A stretch of DNA of 64,000 nucleotides, from assembly GCA_026874595.1 (NCBI GenBank), contig CM049317.1, forward strand, positions 65,629,618-65,693,617, written 5' to 3'. The notes beneath the pieces are model-generated. The model had not been told where the DNA came from. It saw only the letters and a list, made by a program, of their open reading frames with translations, and searched no databases. This document shows, piece by piece, positions 35,459-47,924 of this stretch. Numbering within the stretch: position 1 is the stretch's first letter; every line of letters begins with the position of its first letter. Source of the DNA: Sipunculus nudus. Lineage: Eukaryota; Annelida; Sipuncula; Golfingiida; Sipunculidae. Position numbers and translations under genes: made by a program.

Positions 35459-36321
35459 GGTCGAACCGTGTCTCAAATGAGTCTCCAAAGTCTACCCTAG
35501 ATTACCCATGAAGCTGTCTGATTTTACTTGCCATATCTGTATTGAGCCTGACAAAGCACCAAAGTTGTTTTTTTCATAGCTGAGAAACATTGCGTGTCTG
35601 ACATGGAACTCCCGGGCATAACCTTGATTTGTTTGTTTCCATTTCACGTGAAATCACAACCACATGATGGTCTTTCCTGGTGTATTTAAGAAATTAAGAA
35701 TATAAATGCTCCATTAAAGACAGCCCACTACACTGAGATGGCGTAAGTTTACAGTAAACACAACATAATCTGCCGAGGGCAACTGACTATGTAGCTCCGT
35801 ATATGAATTATTTGCCAATATAACAGCTACAATGCTAATATATTCAAGACGGCGCAAACCCAAAAATATAAAACCTTATGGATATTATTGAACGAGCCAG
35901 TGTGAGCTTTTAGGAATTGAGCAACCTTGGCCTCATATAGTTATAAAAAATATTTTTCCTGCAAAGTATATTTCTATAGTGCTAAGATTCACCGAATTTC
36001 TACCAAAGAAATTATTGAAAAGTTTACGTTTCGCATTCATTCAATCAACCATCGATTTTGAACTAAGTTTTTGGGACCGGTGTGTACCGCTCTTCAAGAT
36101 GTATATAGTGTCAGAAAGAGGTAACAAGGCAAAATAGGACCAAACAGGGCTAGGTAAAAACCCATAAAAGACATTGGCTTGATGAAATCCAGCAGCTTTA
36201 CGCTGTGGTTGGTTTCATATTCGTGAGGTAACATTTTCTGGATTTTTATTTTGTTGCTGTTTTGTGAGGGTTTCATTTTCATTTCTAAATACAGTAACCA
36301 ACACTGTATTTTCATAATAAA
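35459..36321. promoter_or_regulatory. Upstream region of gene B
   Basis: Should contain the promoter. A weak ACTTTGGAGACTC stretch in the leader resembles the CTGGAAA[C/G]TCTTGCA block of genes A and C. No clear TATA box was found. No coding sequence was recognised. Confidence 0.3.
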
Positions 36322-36786
36322 ATGTTCATAGTGGCTATTTTGCCGGTAGGTTTACCTAATGCAAAAAGGTCCCGTCTTAACAAGCCGGTCCCCTTCATAA
36401 ATAAGTTAATAGAAGAACGTGCTTACCAGATATTGGCCTGGTTTACAGAGCAAGATTACACTACACTTGCCAAGAAGGGATCAGTATTAACTGAAACATG
36501 TGTTGAACAAAACCCACGTTTGATTCCATCTGCATGCCTGAATGGTACGTCAGTTTAAATCTGATTCACAAATACTTTAATGATGATGGCTGGGATGCTG
36601 TGCAACATGTCTACCAGGAGAGAATGCGGATGTCTCCACTGTATATTTGCCAGGTCTGTGAAGGGGTTGCTGAAACATCAACGACAGCAACAGCAACAGG
36701 TTCCATTGTGTGTGACTCCTGCCTTGAGTGGCAGCATCTTAACTGCATTGGTAGGAAAACTGCACCAAAAACAAGATTTTGGTAAT
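36322..36786 (+). pseudogene. PHD-finger protein fragment with a frameshift
   Basis: Two overlapping plus-strand frames encode one protein in order. 36,322-36,558 contains LNKPVPFINKLIEERAYQIL and GSVLTETCVEQNPRLIPSAC. 36,534-36,786 contains SLNLIHKYFNDDGWDAVQ, then a PHD-type zinc finger (YICQVCEG, IVCDSCLEWQHLNCIG, APKTRFW). The two must be joined by a frame change near 36,535-36,550. The finger lacks its final CxxC, which would follow a possible donor (TTTTG|GTAATG). It resembles a PHD family common in mollusc and cnidarian genomes. Probably a decayed copy; a two-exon gene is less likely because no matching splice phases are found. Confidence 0.55.
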
Positions 36787-37079
36787 GCACTATCTGCAGA
36801 TAATATATAGAACCCGCATTTTAGTATGGTTATATAAAGTATTTATTTATATATATGTTTGTGTATTCTCAAATGTAATATAATGTTTACACACTCATAC
36901 CTCTGGTGTTTTTTGCATAGACTACAACATAGTTTATGGTGTGCATTACAAGCTATATAACCTACCGGGCTATGGTTATGTAAACTCCATATGTATATAT
37001 ATTTGTGTATTTTCAAATGCAATAAAATGATTACACACTTACATTCCTGATTTACGTTATTTTTCATCCATAACAGATC

Positions 37080-37740
37080 CACTGATGGATACACCATTCA
37101 AAATTTCAGACTCAGACACCAATCAAACACTGAGATAAAGTTCGTCAATGTATTCAATAAAAACGAGCAGCAGGTGGCGCCACCTGTCTGGTTAACAATA
37201 AAGCTGTCCAAGGCTGATAAACATGCACACTTTCAGGCTGATACATCCATCCACTCCTGAGATATGAGCGATTTTTCCCAAAGCAAACAGAAGGATGGAC
37301 ACCACGCAAAAACAATTGCAGATGACGCCACTAGTCGTGAATACGAGATAGAGGTATCCAAGGTCTATGGATTTGCACATTTTCAGGCCAATATAGCAAA
37401 TCACTCCTGAGAAATAGGCATTAATGTATTCTACGAAAAGGGATGGTAGGTGGTTCTACCTATCTGGTCTATGTGGAAACTCTCAAAGATGGACATACCG
37501 ATTATCATACCAATACATTGAACCACTCCTGGAATATGAGCACTTTTCACCCGAAGCAAACGCACGGATAAACAACACGCGCAGATGATTGCAGATGAAG
37601 CCCTCGGTTTTGAGTATGAGATGGAGGTATCCACAATTTTAGGCCAAAACGACAAATCACTCCTGCAAAAAAAGGCATTAATTCATACAACGAAATCAAG
37701 AAGGTAGGTGGCGCGACCTGTCTGGTCGTCCGGCTAGCCG
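37080..37740. repeat. Dimeric tandem repeat, about 270 bp per double unit
   Basis: The anchor CAGGTGGCGCCACCTG (37,171-37,186, a perfect 16-bp palindrome) returns in altered form at 37,447 (TAGGTGGTTCTACCTA) and 37,706 (TAGGTGGCGCGACCTG). Half-units occur in between, near 37,322 and 37,594. Each half carries TTTCAGGC(T/C)(G/A)AT and CACTCCTGAGA. The same family is present at 48,880-49,560. No gene is present; frames here are by-products. Confidence 0.7.
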
Positions 37741-39415
37741 TCTGTTAACAGTGCACAAAACGTAACCGTTAGACCTGGAAACATCTTACTGTACATCCAG
37801 GGAAACTGAATAACCAATGCATTGATCGCCATCATTCTTTGCATGCATATATTCATGGAGTGTTACATCTTTCTTCGAATTTTCACGCATTTTTTCTCTA
37901 TTTTTGAGACCGTCTTGTTGGAAACCTGAAATTAGGTCTTCGTGACCTATATCCTTTCATCTATGAGGCTGGTATATAGCCCCCAGAATAACTGAACAAA
38001 TTGATGCAAAAAGCTCCAGTATCTTAATAAATAATGCATAGCAGATACTCGAATTTTTGTATAAAATGTTTAATATACCATTTTTTTTTTTTTTGAAAAA
38101 CTTCAAATGAGGCTGTCTTGCTGTTTATAAAGCACAAACCGTAACCGTTAGACCTAGAATCTTCTAACTGTACATCCAGTGAGTTCCTAGGCAAATCTCC
38201 TATCCTCCGAGCTACGGGGCTCGTAAGTACCCCCAGAATAATTAAAAAATTCCAAGCTCTAGTATCTGAATAACTAATTTATTAATTACCATGTTACTTT
38301 CCATGCATGATAATTATGGAGTGTGTCATCAGTTCCTGTATTGAGCTTTCAGGGAGGTCCATAAAAACATATCCGAGGAAACCTGAAATAACGTCACTCT
38401 GACCTTGTTTCTGCAAGCTGTGTGAAAGAATGATTTTTATATAGTCAGATGCGCCCATTGGTAGCAGCAGGATGTAGAATAAGATCAATGTAACCTATTT
38501 CTAAGATCAATTGGCAAAATGCATGATTATGAGCACTCTGGGAGTCATGTTACCCATTGTTCAAGGATCTTTGAATTCGTCTGAGCGTCATTGCCCATGG
38601 GCCACTTGTTTTTCGTTATCTTCTTTTACAAATCCGCCTGATGGTACTTCCCGGTTCCTGAGAATAAGAATGCGGATATGTACTGGACTTAAACACGACC
38701 GTACAAAATCAGCAAGACTTAGGTAGGACTCTGTATTATAAGACTTGTATAATTATGAAAACAGGGGCGCAAATTCCATTCTCAAAGTTGTGTGTGTGTG
38801 GGGGGGGGGGGGGGGGCTTCGACAGTCCTCCGCCCACCCCCACCCACCTACACACACATATATGCACATATATGTCTGTATGTTTTAAATCATCTAGGTG
38901 CAGAACTTAACCAAGATAAGCTATTTTAAGCCAAAAGACCTGTTACCGCAGGTTCCTTTCCCATTTGTAAAAAAAGAACCAAAAATATTTAATATGTTTG
39001 ATTTAGCAAATGCACAATTAAATAATGTGATTTTATAAACACCCCATACCAACCTACAACAAAATAATGTGATATTTATATACTACCCATACCCCTAGGG
39101 ACGACCAGTCAATTAAAATTCTACTTTTCCCTTCTGAAGAAACATAATGTAATGTACACTACACATTCTTGTGAACATTTAGAAATAACAAATTACCATT
39201 TTATGATTTTAGACTATACTCAAACTTTAATTCCAGACGATGTTGATGCCCCCTGGAGGAGTGTTAACTGATTGTTTCCCACATGACAGGAAGCCCATGC
39301 GCGGAATGATCACTTAACAGAAAAAATGTGGCACAAAAAAATGTTGAAAATATTGTGTTTATCTTATCTTATATTTTTATTACTGGATTTAATTTAATTC
39401 CTCCAACTCTAATAG
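37741..39415. other. No gene recognised
   Basis: It contains a weak repeated passage (CGTAACCGTTAGACCT at about 37,759 and 38,136, followed in both by TACATCCAG) showing an old duplication of about 380 bp spacing. A run of about 17 G lies at 38,802-38,818. No exon with domain content was seen. Confidence 0.45.
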
Positions 39416-39586
39416 GTCAACTTCAGTCTTCTTAAGCAGTTGCTTCTTGATTTAATGGATGATGATGATGATTATGATAATGACGACGACGAAGAATCCG
39501 ACGACGACGGTGATGGTGATGATAATAATAGAGAGGTGTCATGCAAAGATTACAAGAGCTTGGTCATATTAAAACCAAAAATGTGA
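39416..39586 (+). CDS. Possible acidic terminal exon (57 codons), unknown
   Basis: After a pyrimidine-rich acceptor (CCTCCAACTCTAATAG|) the plus strand reads LLKQLLLDLM, then a run of Asp/Asn/Glu from GAT/GAC/GAA triplets, then REVSCKDYKSLVILKPKM and a stop. The helical leader and non-repetitive tail are more gene-like than a plain microsatellite. No upstream exon was found, and a chance frame over a (GAT)n repeat is the main alternative. Confidence 0.25.
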   Translation, partial: VNFSLLKQLLLDLMDDDDDYDNDDDEESDDDGDGDDNNREVSCKDYKSLVILKPKM

Positions 39587-41820
39587 CCTAACCCCTCGTG
39601 GGCGAGGGTATTGTTATTTGGTCTGCATGAGGCCATTCTACGAGTTGATTTGCAGCTACAGTTTCGTGACTAAGTAAGGGGGCTAATTTGAATACCCTCT
39701 TCATAACCCTCATCCGTCATTTTACATACTCATCTGTATAACATAAACGAAAAAAAAACCTCTACACCAATTAAAGTTTAGTGATAACTTTGCTTCAAAA
39801 GAGACTCAGACATCAAATAACCTTTTGAGACCTTCAGTCAGTGAAACTGGACCGAATCGCATTGAATGGTTGGAATGAATAAATAAAGGTTGACACGGGT
39901 TGAAGTCCATAATGTGGCCCACAGCGTTAGTGTCGCAATAATGTGTTTCATTTGTGGCTAATAAATAAAGAGAAAGTAAAACTAGTGTAACAGACATCAC
40001 TAAACACTCTGACAAAGACTGTGTATAAATACATCTGAAATGTGGAAGTTCGTTTTTCTGAGTCAAGTTTGAAGTCACCATTAAGGAGATCTTGATTGAG
40101 AATAATTATGGAGTACAAGTACTTAAGTTTATGAACGAGGCCCTACATCTTCACGGGGGCTGTCCTCAATTCGACGGATACAGGATCATAGAAAAGGGGG
40201 GTCAGCAACCTTATACCACGAGGGTCTTATAATAAACATGATATACAGGAGACTTTACGATGATAAGTGTATATTGTTCCGTGGGTGCGGGAAAATTGCT
40301 TTACATGGGGGAGGAGCAGTTTTAGAAGATATGGGAAAACGCTGATAAAAACCTTTTAGGAAACCCCCATAGAAAAGCGATACTATAACAACTGAGTAAC
40401 CTGCTGCAAGTGAGAGATGTTGTAGGGTAAAACAAGTTGACCACGGTTTTGAAATTTAAAAAATAATCTTTTTACAATCTCTAGAAACTGGAACACTCAA
40501 AAACGTGTCCTAACAGGCCTCACGTACGCAGAGGAATCCTGTTAATTTGACAGTTTTTACGTCAAATATGAATAGTTCCTCAAACAATAAAAAAACCATA
40601 AGCCATATACTGAACAGCATTGTTGACCAAACCATTGAAAAGCCGGGTTGCGGCCATTTTGGATTTCGGACTCTCACATACTCTGCCCACACTCCCCAAT
40701 CGGACACCCTCGCTAAATTGCTTAATTAACCTCCATGTAAGACAAATCCACTTCGCTTTCCGGGGTCACGGAATTGCTCCTATATGACCCAACTAAGAAT
40801 GGTTTTGTTTGAATAATTGTCTTTAAGACCTTCAGTTAATTATTTCATGCAGGGGTCATAATTGAATTCTATGTTTTTTTCTATGGAAACCTGGCAACAA
40901 TTGGACGTTGCAATTTCAAAAGTATATGATTGTACCATATCTCATAACTAAGAGAAATGAAATTAAATGAAAGCATGTTCAGGGAACATCGCCTGGCATT
41001 ACACCAATTTCTTTCAATATAGGAATTGGATTTTTTTTCCTCCAGATTTAGAAAACTTTAACGGTTTAAGCAGGAACGGATCACTCATTATTTTGAAGAA
41101 TGCTGAATGATTGGTTTCTGATTATTAGTTTATGACAAGCACTCCGTAGTGAATACAACTAGAAAAATCTAAAAGAATTAGTCGGAGACCACAACAAATA
41201 TAAATAATAATAAAACTTGATTACTACAAAGCTGACACGTGAAAAGAGCTCATTGGACTGTTCTTTGTGTGGCAGGTGAATTGTGGTCTGATTGCAGAGG
41301 ATTTTTTTAACACAGTGAGACGTTGTAAACCAGCTCATTTCGCTACATTCCCTTCAGAAACTGACCATGAATTCTACTCTGCCATGACGTCAAACAGCTG
41401 ACCATCGAGTGACCTCATGTTTTTTGCCCCTACAACACTGTGATAACGGAGGTGCTGGATTTTTTCCTTCTGAAAGAAACATAACCAGAGGCAGATATAG
41501 ATCCTTTATCCTTCCGCCAGACTCAGAAAGAACCTTTTACTGGTAGCCAGTGTGGTATGACCTGGACTAACTGTGTTAACTGTTAAACTTTAAATTAAGA
41601 AATATTAACCTTTCAGGGAAACATTTGTTTACTTTTCACATGCGGCTGATAAAAAATACTAGTATTATATATTCATTATAATGTCCTCACCATAAAAAAA
41701 TATTTCTGTTGTGTGCTGTAAAGCAATTCTTGAAAAACATATATGCAGGAACCACATTACCCTTATTCAGGAACTACATTATCATACATTCTTACCTACG
41801 CCGCAGGTGTATTTGGACAG
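39587..41820. other. No gene recognised
   Basis: Low-information AT-rich sequence. The 65-codon minus-strand frame at 40,510-40,707 contains a hydrophobic stretch but no splice or homology support. Confidence 0.45.
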
Positions 41821-41925
41821 CCTGGTGCATTGTAAGATGGCAGAGTTGGACTTCCAAACCCCTTCTGAGTTCGATTCATCGGAGTGTTAAGGACCTTATA
41901 ACAGGGAGGGGCTAAACACATTTGC
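41821..41925 (+). repeat. tRNA-derived SINE-like sequence
   Basis: TGGCAGAGTTGG (41,838-41,849) fits the Pol III A box and AGTTCGATTC (41,868-41,877) the B box, 19 nt apart. The D and T arms resemble a tRNA but acceptor pairing is not evident, so it is a SINE head or tRNA pseudogene. Confidence 0.45.
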
Positions 41926-42469
41926 ACCGGTAAATAGGTTTGCTGGGAGTCCTAGAACGATTTATTCATAAGTTGCATGCCGAACTGTGAGGAAGAAAAC
42001 GTGTAAAGGATATACGATCATATATTCTATATTTTTATCTAAAACGAGGTCGATTCGAGCAGCGACCACATAGTAATCAAAACTGACAATCCGTTTAGCC
42101 AACGTTTCGAGACAGAGGGATGGTGGTTTTACTGAAAATTAGTCATATTAATTAGTCATCGCGTGTGGGCGATATTTTATTTACAGTTCCACCATATATG
42201 GCAATGAGAGCCTGGTTTAAACTGTAATTAAAAATGCTGAGAAAGGCGCCTCATGTATTTTATTTGAGAACTATGAGTCAGTCCCCCCAACCCCACCCAA
42301 TCCCAAATTGGCACCAACTCCCGGGGCAAAATGTAGAAAAGGCAGACATCTCAATCACAATGGTTCCTCTTCAGATAAAAAAAAAATACCGTGGCATGAT
42401 CAAAAAGATAAAAGCCTATATTATCAAGCAAAGAAAACCACATATGAATTGTCCTTTTATTGTCCCCCG

Positions 42470-42920
42470 CCTCCGCGAAACGGGGGACATCGATTTGGGT
42501 TTGTCTGTCCCTCTGTCTGTCTGTCTGTCCCTCCGTCTGTCTATCTGTCAGTCTGTCTGTCCGTCCGTTAGGTTCGTTTCCCTGCGGTAACTTTCCTTAA
42601 TTTTATCCGATTTTATTCAAATTTGGGTCAGTAATTGCTCTCATGCATACCTTGGTTGAGATTGGTTTTGGATTGTCTGTCTGTAAAATAATTCTCTCCA
42701 GCTGAAAAATAATTTATCAAATTTTGATCCAGTTTCTAAATGTTTAGTTTTTATGTTAGCCTGCAGATGTCTTCACATGTCAAAGTGATTTTCGTCCTAT
42801 TTCTCAGTGTGTTTTAGTTTTATGTTCGCCTGCAGATGTCTTCACATGTCATAGTAGACATGTTCAATTTTTTCATGTGCCCTCAAGATTTCTCCAAATG
42901 TCATAATTTTGGTTCCTTAT
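42470..42920 (+). repeat. Dispersed bivalve-type repeat with (CTGT)n
   Basis: Starts CGGGGGACATCGATTTGGGT and leads into a (TCTG)n/(TCCG)n run at 42,504-42,570, then TTTATCCGATTTTATTCAAA. Downstream GCAGATGTCTTCACATGTCA occurs twice (42,763 and 42,832). This layout matches a repeat I associate with mollusc genomes. The Val/Cys/Leu/Ser-rich frames across it are not genes. Confidence 0.55.
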
Positions 42921-45339
42921 CAAGCACGAAAGCCCTGTAACCCTGTAATATCATATCTTGCGCACAAAATGTGCCAAATCCTATAATCGCACCTGTTCCT
43001 GAGCTACAGCTCATCAACTTATGTCGATTTACAGGGACAACTAGTACTCGAATGCTCAACTGGTCTCCTCACCGTAAGTTTGTTGTGTCGCTTATTGATG
43101 TACTCCAGAAAATACGTAAAGCACTTTTAAAACACAAGTTTTTATTCAGCAGTTGGAACCGGATGTGTCTTCAGTCGCTTATGCATGGTTAAATGGTCAA
43201 CAAACTAATCATTCTCCTCACAGAAGGTCTATCTATGAATGCCAAGGATAAACCAGATGTAAACATCAATTCACACAGCACAGCACGCTTTTAACTAACA
43301 TTGAGTTTTTACGCCTGAGCAGTGTAAATTAAAAAAATAAAATAAGTGAATGGAGCAAATATAGAGTATGCATCGACACCATGCATTCCAAATATGACCA
43401 ACAGACGGTATTTGTCCGTGAAACGCATTTTATAACTTGATAAACCTGATACAACCTTTTGCAGAATGGTTGAAGATGTAAATCAAGGTGAGTGCAGCGA
43501 CACTTGTTGTAGTTATTTCAACAATATGCAAATGGACAACCTTGAAGAATTTGGATATGAACTCTTTATTGCATGCTGACATAAGAAATGGATGGCAAAT
43601 GATCTTGAGTTCACATTTACTGACCATGAAAGTGGGTTAGGAACTTCGTCCACAGTCAGGTCAAACATGCTTAAATCTGTCACTGGCAGAAGGGTTTATT
43701 CATATGCACAATAGAGCATCATCCTGCGCTGGAGATTGCAAACCTATATCCCGCGGGTAGCTCCACCTTGTGCTCATTTATGGTATTACTGTTTAAATAC
43801 ATAACAATAATACAATAAACAGAACACATTCTACTGAATATGTACCAAATATATATATTTATAACAAGATATATCCGTACAAATTATGTGCCTATTATAT
43901 ACAGCTGCAGTTTATATATACATGCTGTCTTAAAATTCAAAATTAAGTTTGTTATTATTTTTAAAACAGCAACAATGCTGCCATTTCTTTTTATAAAAAA
44001 AAAACTTTTACAGATCCTCGTCATAAACAAGATGACTGTTTTCGAAAATATCGTACCAAAACAACCCAGAGGGAGGGGACACTCCCTTTGTCACTTATAC
44101 AAGGAAGCTTTAGTTAAACAGAGGAAATATATTCTAATCACATGCTTATATACGTACTTGGGTGGGGCTTAATATAAGCCAGGAAGCAAACGCATTTAAT
44201 CCAGGGGCGCTTCATATTATTTTAATGCTGTGCTTAAAATAATGTAACATGCATATAGGATGAATTATCATGTTAAATATGGTACGCAAATCTGAGTTGA
44301 ACTGTGTCGCTGTATAACTAGTTCAAAGTGTAGAACGCTACCATATTAATCACCTGATATATCCACGGGGAATTGAAATTTTGATCTACCAGATCACGAT
44401 CACACCTTATGTTTCTCAGCTGCCGACACAAGACTGTTTTATCTATTTTTTTTTGCTGAATACGTCGAGCTGAAGGAACAGGCTTTGCGTGGAACATGTT
44501 AACTCAACAGCACTGTTCGACTTGTTTGTATTCTATCTGTTCTAATTTAGCCAGACAGAGAGGTGTCACTTTACATGTATTTTTTCGGTGACCCATTTTT
44601 TTACATAAATTTCATTTTATCTGTGAGCAGGATGGGCTATACCAATACATACCGAAATAGGATAAAATCGCTACCACGCTACCATAAATGAATAATGATT
44701 TTGCTGGTGGTTTGAATATTAAATTTAATATATATTGAAATGAAAAGCAAAATACAAATCAGGCGATATATCTATAACAAAGCAACAGTATCTGACACTA
44801 ACATAATCTTAAAACACATGCAAATTTCTACAATTTTAGTGTCCATTTACTTTTAATTATAACATTGTGGGTAAACCCATTGTGTTTGAGTACACCAATA
44901 ACGTCATTGTTGCAAATCAGCCCTGACATTGATTCAAAGGGTGTTTGTCGTATTCTTAACAAATAACAATTGACAATTCTGCCAATTATACCCCCAGGGG
45001 GATATATACCCCCCCCCCCCCACCACCACCACAACCACCCCTATCCTGACGGCCCATGCTTTAAGCCGGCCCAGGTATGTCGATGTAAATTTGCTAATGA
45101 GCATGGTTTGTAAAGAAACTTACTATACATGCCGCGTTTGCGAAGTTTACTACACAAATGCTGGAACACTTTTTTTTATAAACACACACACACTTTAATA
45201 TTTCACCGTTAACTCAGAAATGGAATTAACGTCTATCACTTTAATCATAAATATATATCATTTCCAATATATAGACATTATTCTCCTAATATCAGTGAGG
45301 GTGATTACAATGCCCCCCCCCCCCCCCCCCCCGCTACAA
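42921..45339. other. No gene recognised
   Basis: AT-rich, with poly-C/CCA-type low-complexity sequence at 45,009-45,040 and a C run at 45,314-45,332. No exon or RNA gene was identified. Confidence 0.45.
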
Positions 45340-46050
45340 TACACTCCCGAGGCAGCGGAAATCTTGCGCTTCTAAAGAAGCAACCGATTTTCACGCTGCC
45401 AGCTTTGCCCGTTTATGATATTTTTAGACACCAGATGGCGGTTCGTTTTCCACTGAAATAAACGTGCGTATGATGTGACAAGCAGCCAATCAGATGCCAA
45501 TAAACAAACACTCGACAGGCATCCTGGCTCCGCCCATTGCTGCGCTTCAAGCGCCACTTATTGAGTTTCCGGTCGAATTTAAATTGCTCCCTCTGCATTC
45601 TCGCATCATCGACCGATTCGATTATGACATTATGACTGTGTTAGCGTAGCCATGTATCTGTTGTCTGCAGAACTGAAACCAGCAAGCGAGGTGTGCACGC
45701 AGCTTTGTTGTTACGTTTCGTTTGAATTACAGCTCACCGGCCGAGCATCCTATGTGCCCAAGGCCCTAAGCAAACCACGTCAGGGGCAATTCTCTCTGAG
45801 CCTGTGGCCTGTTCAGACGGTTACGCTGGGGGATGAGCTGTCACTCAAAAAGAAATTAATATGGTTGGCTCTGTGTATTCCTCGCTTGGCTTTGTCTTCC
45901 AGCACAAAGTCTCATCTGATTGGACAAAAATACAGTGCTCCCCTCTGGTGCTGCAATTCAGGATACGAGGTCATAACAAACAGCCCCTCACGATATAAGT
46001 AGTAGCCCTATAGGTAAAGCGCTGTGTAAAGAGTGTACCGCTACAATTGG
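45340..46050. mobile_element. Possible non-autonomous element (GC-richer block with inverted internal repeats)
   Basis: The block stands out in base composition. Inside it CCAATCAGATG (45,485) and CATCTGATTGG (45,914) are inverted, followed outward by related CACCAGA-containing sequence. CCGCTACAAT occurs directly at both edges (about 45,341 and 46,040). The 116-codon frame at 45,652-46,002 lies inside and has no recognised domain. The borders are tentative. Confidence 0.3.
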
Positions 46051-46910
46051 AAAAATATGTACCTCCAACCCCCTAAGGGGTTCCCTTGTTGATATGGACA
46101 CGAGGAAGCTTAGTTTGGCTAAATTGGTCACATTTCAGAGGCAGCGTACATTTATTTATTTTTACACATGTTAACATTTATGCTGACAGCATGCCATGTG
46201 TCACCATGCAGCACATTGCTACAAATCGTTACTCTGTATTTATTTTTAAATATTTCCACAAAGGTCTATATTTCCTAAACAGTGTCGTGTTATGTTTCGT
46301 GCCACTTACTTGTATTCTACGGTTATGACGCTGTGAGTAGGGACAACCTGTTACTTAATCGTTAGGTTTCGGAGACGTGCCGGTGCAGTAAACGCAGTAG
46401 GAATAATTACAAGTGAAACAAATGAAAGCGCCATGTCTATATACATGCATAGCAAATCCATTTTGAATGATAACAGAAACTACTTGGTTATTATATTTCG
46501 CCTTGCTCATCTTTAGCAGATCCGTTTACCAAAGTACTTAGATAATAATTTGTAGACCCACACATACAGTATAAAACCCTTATCATCCGCAAAAAGAGTT
46601 CAAGTGAAAATGCATTGATGAGCGCATCTGCTCTCAAATTAATATCTTTTTTTATGGAATTCGCATATGCCATATCACTTTCCAATGCTTAATCGTATAA
46701 GCATTTAAATGCCATACGTAAAGATATTGTTTGGCACCCCGACACAATGTGGATGTAACACTCCATCCCGGTACAAAAAAATATGCACACACACACGTTA
46801 GATAATAAATCAATATTAGTGAATCCTGTGCTGATATATTTTCGACCCCTGATCGAGCCATTCAGCTTGAAACAAAGTTAATAAAAAAAAATGACAAAAT
46901 AGTTCTTTAC
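46051..46910. other. No gene recognised
   Basis: AT-rich sequence downstream of the orphan signal exon. I found no micro-exon or module exon for gene C here. Confidence 0.4.
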
Positions 46911-46943
46911 CTTTAGCACAACAAATGAACACATGAGCAACAT
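46911..46943 (-). CDS. Gene C: orphan signal-peptide exon
   Basis: The ATG at 46,943-46,941 opens MLLMCSFVVLK with a phase 0 donor AAG|GTAAAG. It is 33 nt long, like the first exons of A and B, and the leader also matches gene A (CTGGAAAGTCTTGCA). I find no micro-exon or LDLa/CTLD exon between it and gene B's start at 35,458. It may be a remnant of a deleted gene, or an alternative first exon spliced to the gene B micro-exon at 34,410, which is phase-compatible. The final Lys weakens the leader unless the micro-exon supplies more hydrophobic residues. Confidence 0.6.
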
Positions 46944-47924
46944 GGTTCAACCAGATTGCAGGTGACCCCCCGAACCTTATGCAAGACTTTCCAGTTTGTT
47001 TTTAGAACTTACTTTCCAAGTTTGTACTTAGTGTGACTAAGTGCCTCAGCTATTTTGGTCATTTCGCAAAAACATGACATGCCTTATATGGAAGTAAGAG
47101 TCCCAGATGTAACCCAGTCCGTTTCTATGTGGCGAGGAAATATAATGAAATGGGAGCACCAAAGAGTGGCTAACATGCTAGGCTTTTTCAAAAGAAACTT
47201 ATTTTGTTGTTGTGTAAAAAACACAGTTCGTTTTATTTCAGAATTATGTCCCATTATATCAGATTCAACACAAACTGTAGAGGGCCTTTGATAATGTAGC
47301 AAAATGGATCAATAAGAATACATTATTTGCCAATGCTAATAATATTAAGGGTGGTGATATATTAAATGAGTGTGTTAAATTAAAGGGGCCCAATTACCTA
47401 TCTTACCTTTTTAAACTAAAGGTTATCCCTTGGAGCTATTATTAAAATAGGCCAGAAAACGTGGATATGACTGCACATAGGCTGCTTGTTTTGTTTATAT
47501 CAACGTGTTCATAATATGTGGGGGCCCGTCAAAATAATCAAAACAAATTTAATCAGTGCAGCAAATCAGATAAGCCAGAGCTTTGCACATGGCGTTTTGC
47601 AACAAGTGACCTTTCGACCTCCGCATATATGCAAACAACCGCCTTAGAATACATGTTTTTCCCGATTGTCAACATTGCTGTGTTAACAAACATGTTGTTG
47701 ATTAACAAGTTTATACATCCTTTATGAAGACGTTATAAGAACTTTTCACAGCCAAAATGAATCTTAGATCATGAATATATACACAGAGAAAGCCAGAAAT
47801 TACATGAATTCTTTTTCAAAAGGTAGGTGAATGGGCACCTTTAGATGAAATGCAGTGTTCAGTGACTTTCATAACAATAATATTTTGTAAATGAAAAATG
47901 TCGGGAAACTCAGTGTAATTCAAA

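Noticed and set aside
36843-37655. Minus-strand Cys-rich frames as secreted peptides
   Set aside because: They fall in the diverged ~270-bp dimeric repeat and change between copies; they are by-products.
37080-37740. CRISPR array
   Set aside because: Units are ~270 bp, diverged and dimeric, without short identical repeats and unique spacers; the sequence is eukaryotic.
42234-42590. Plus-strand frames ending in Cys/Val/Ser/Leu-rich repeats
   Set aside because: They translate a (CTGT)n tract of a dispersed repeat; no domain or splice support.
45652-46002. 116-codon plus-strand frame as a gene
   Set aside because: No domain, lies inside a probable non-autonomous element with inverted internal repeats; no splice support.
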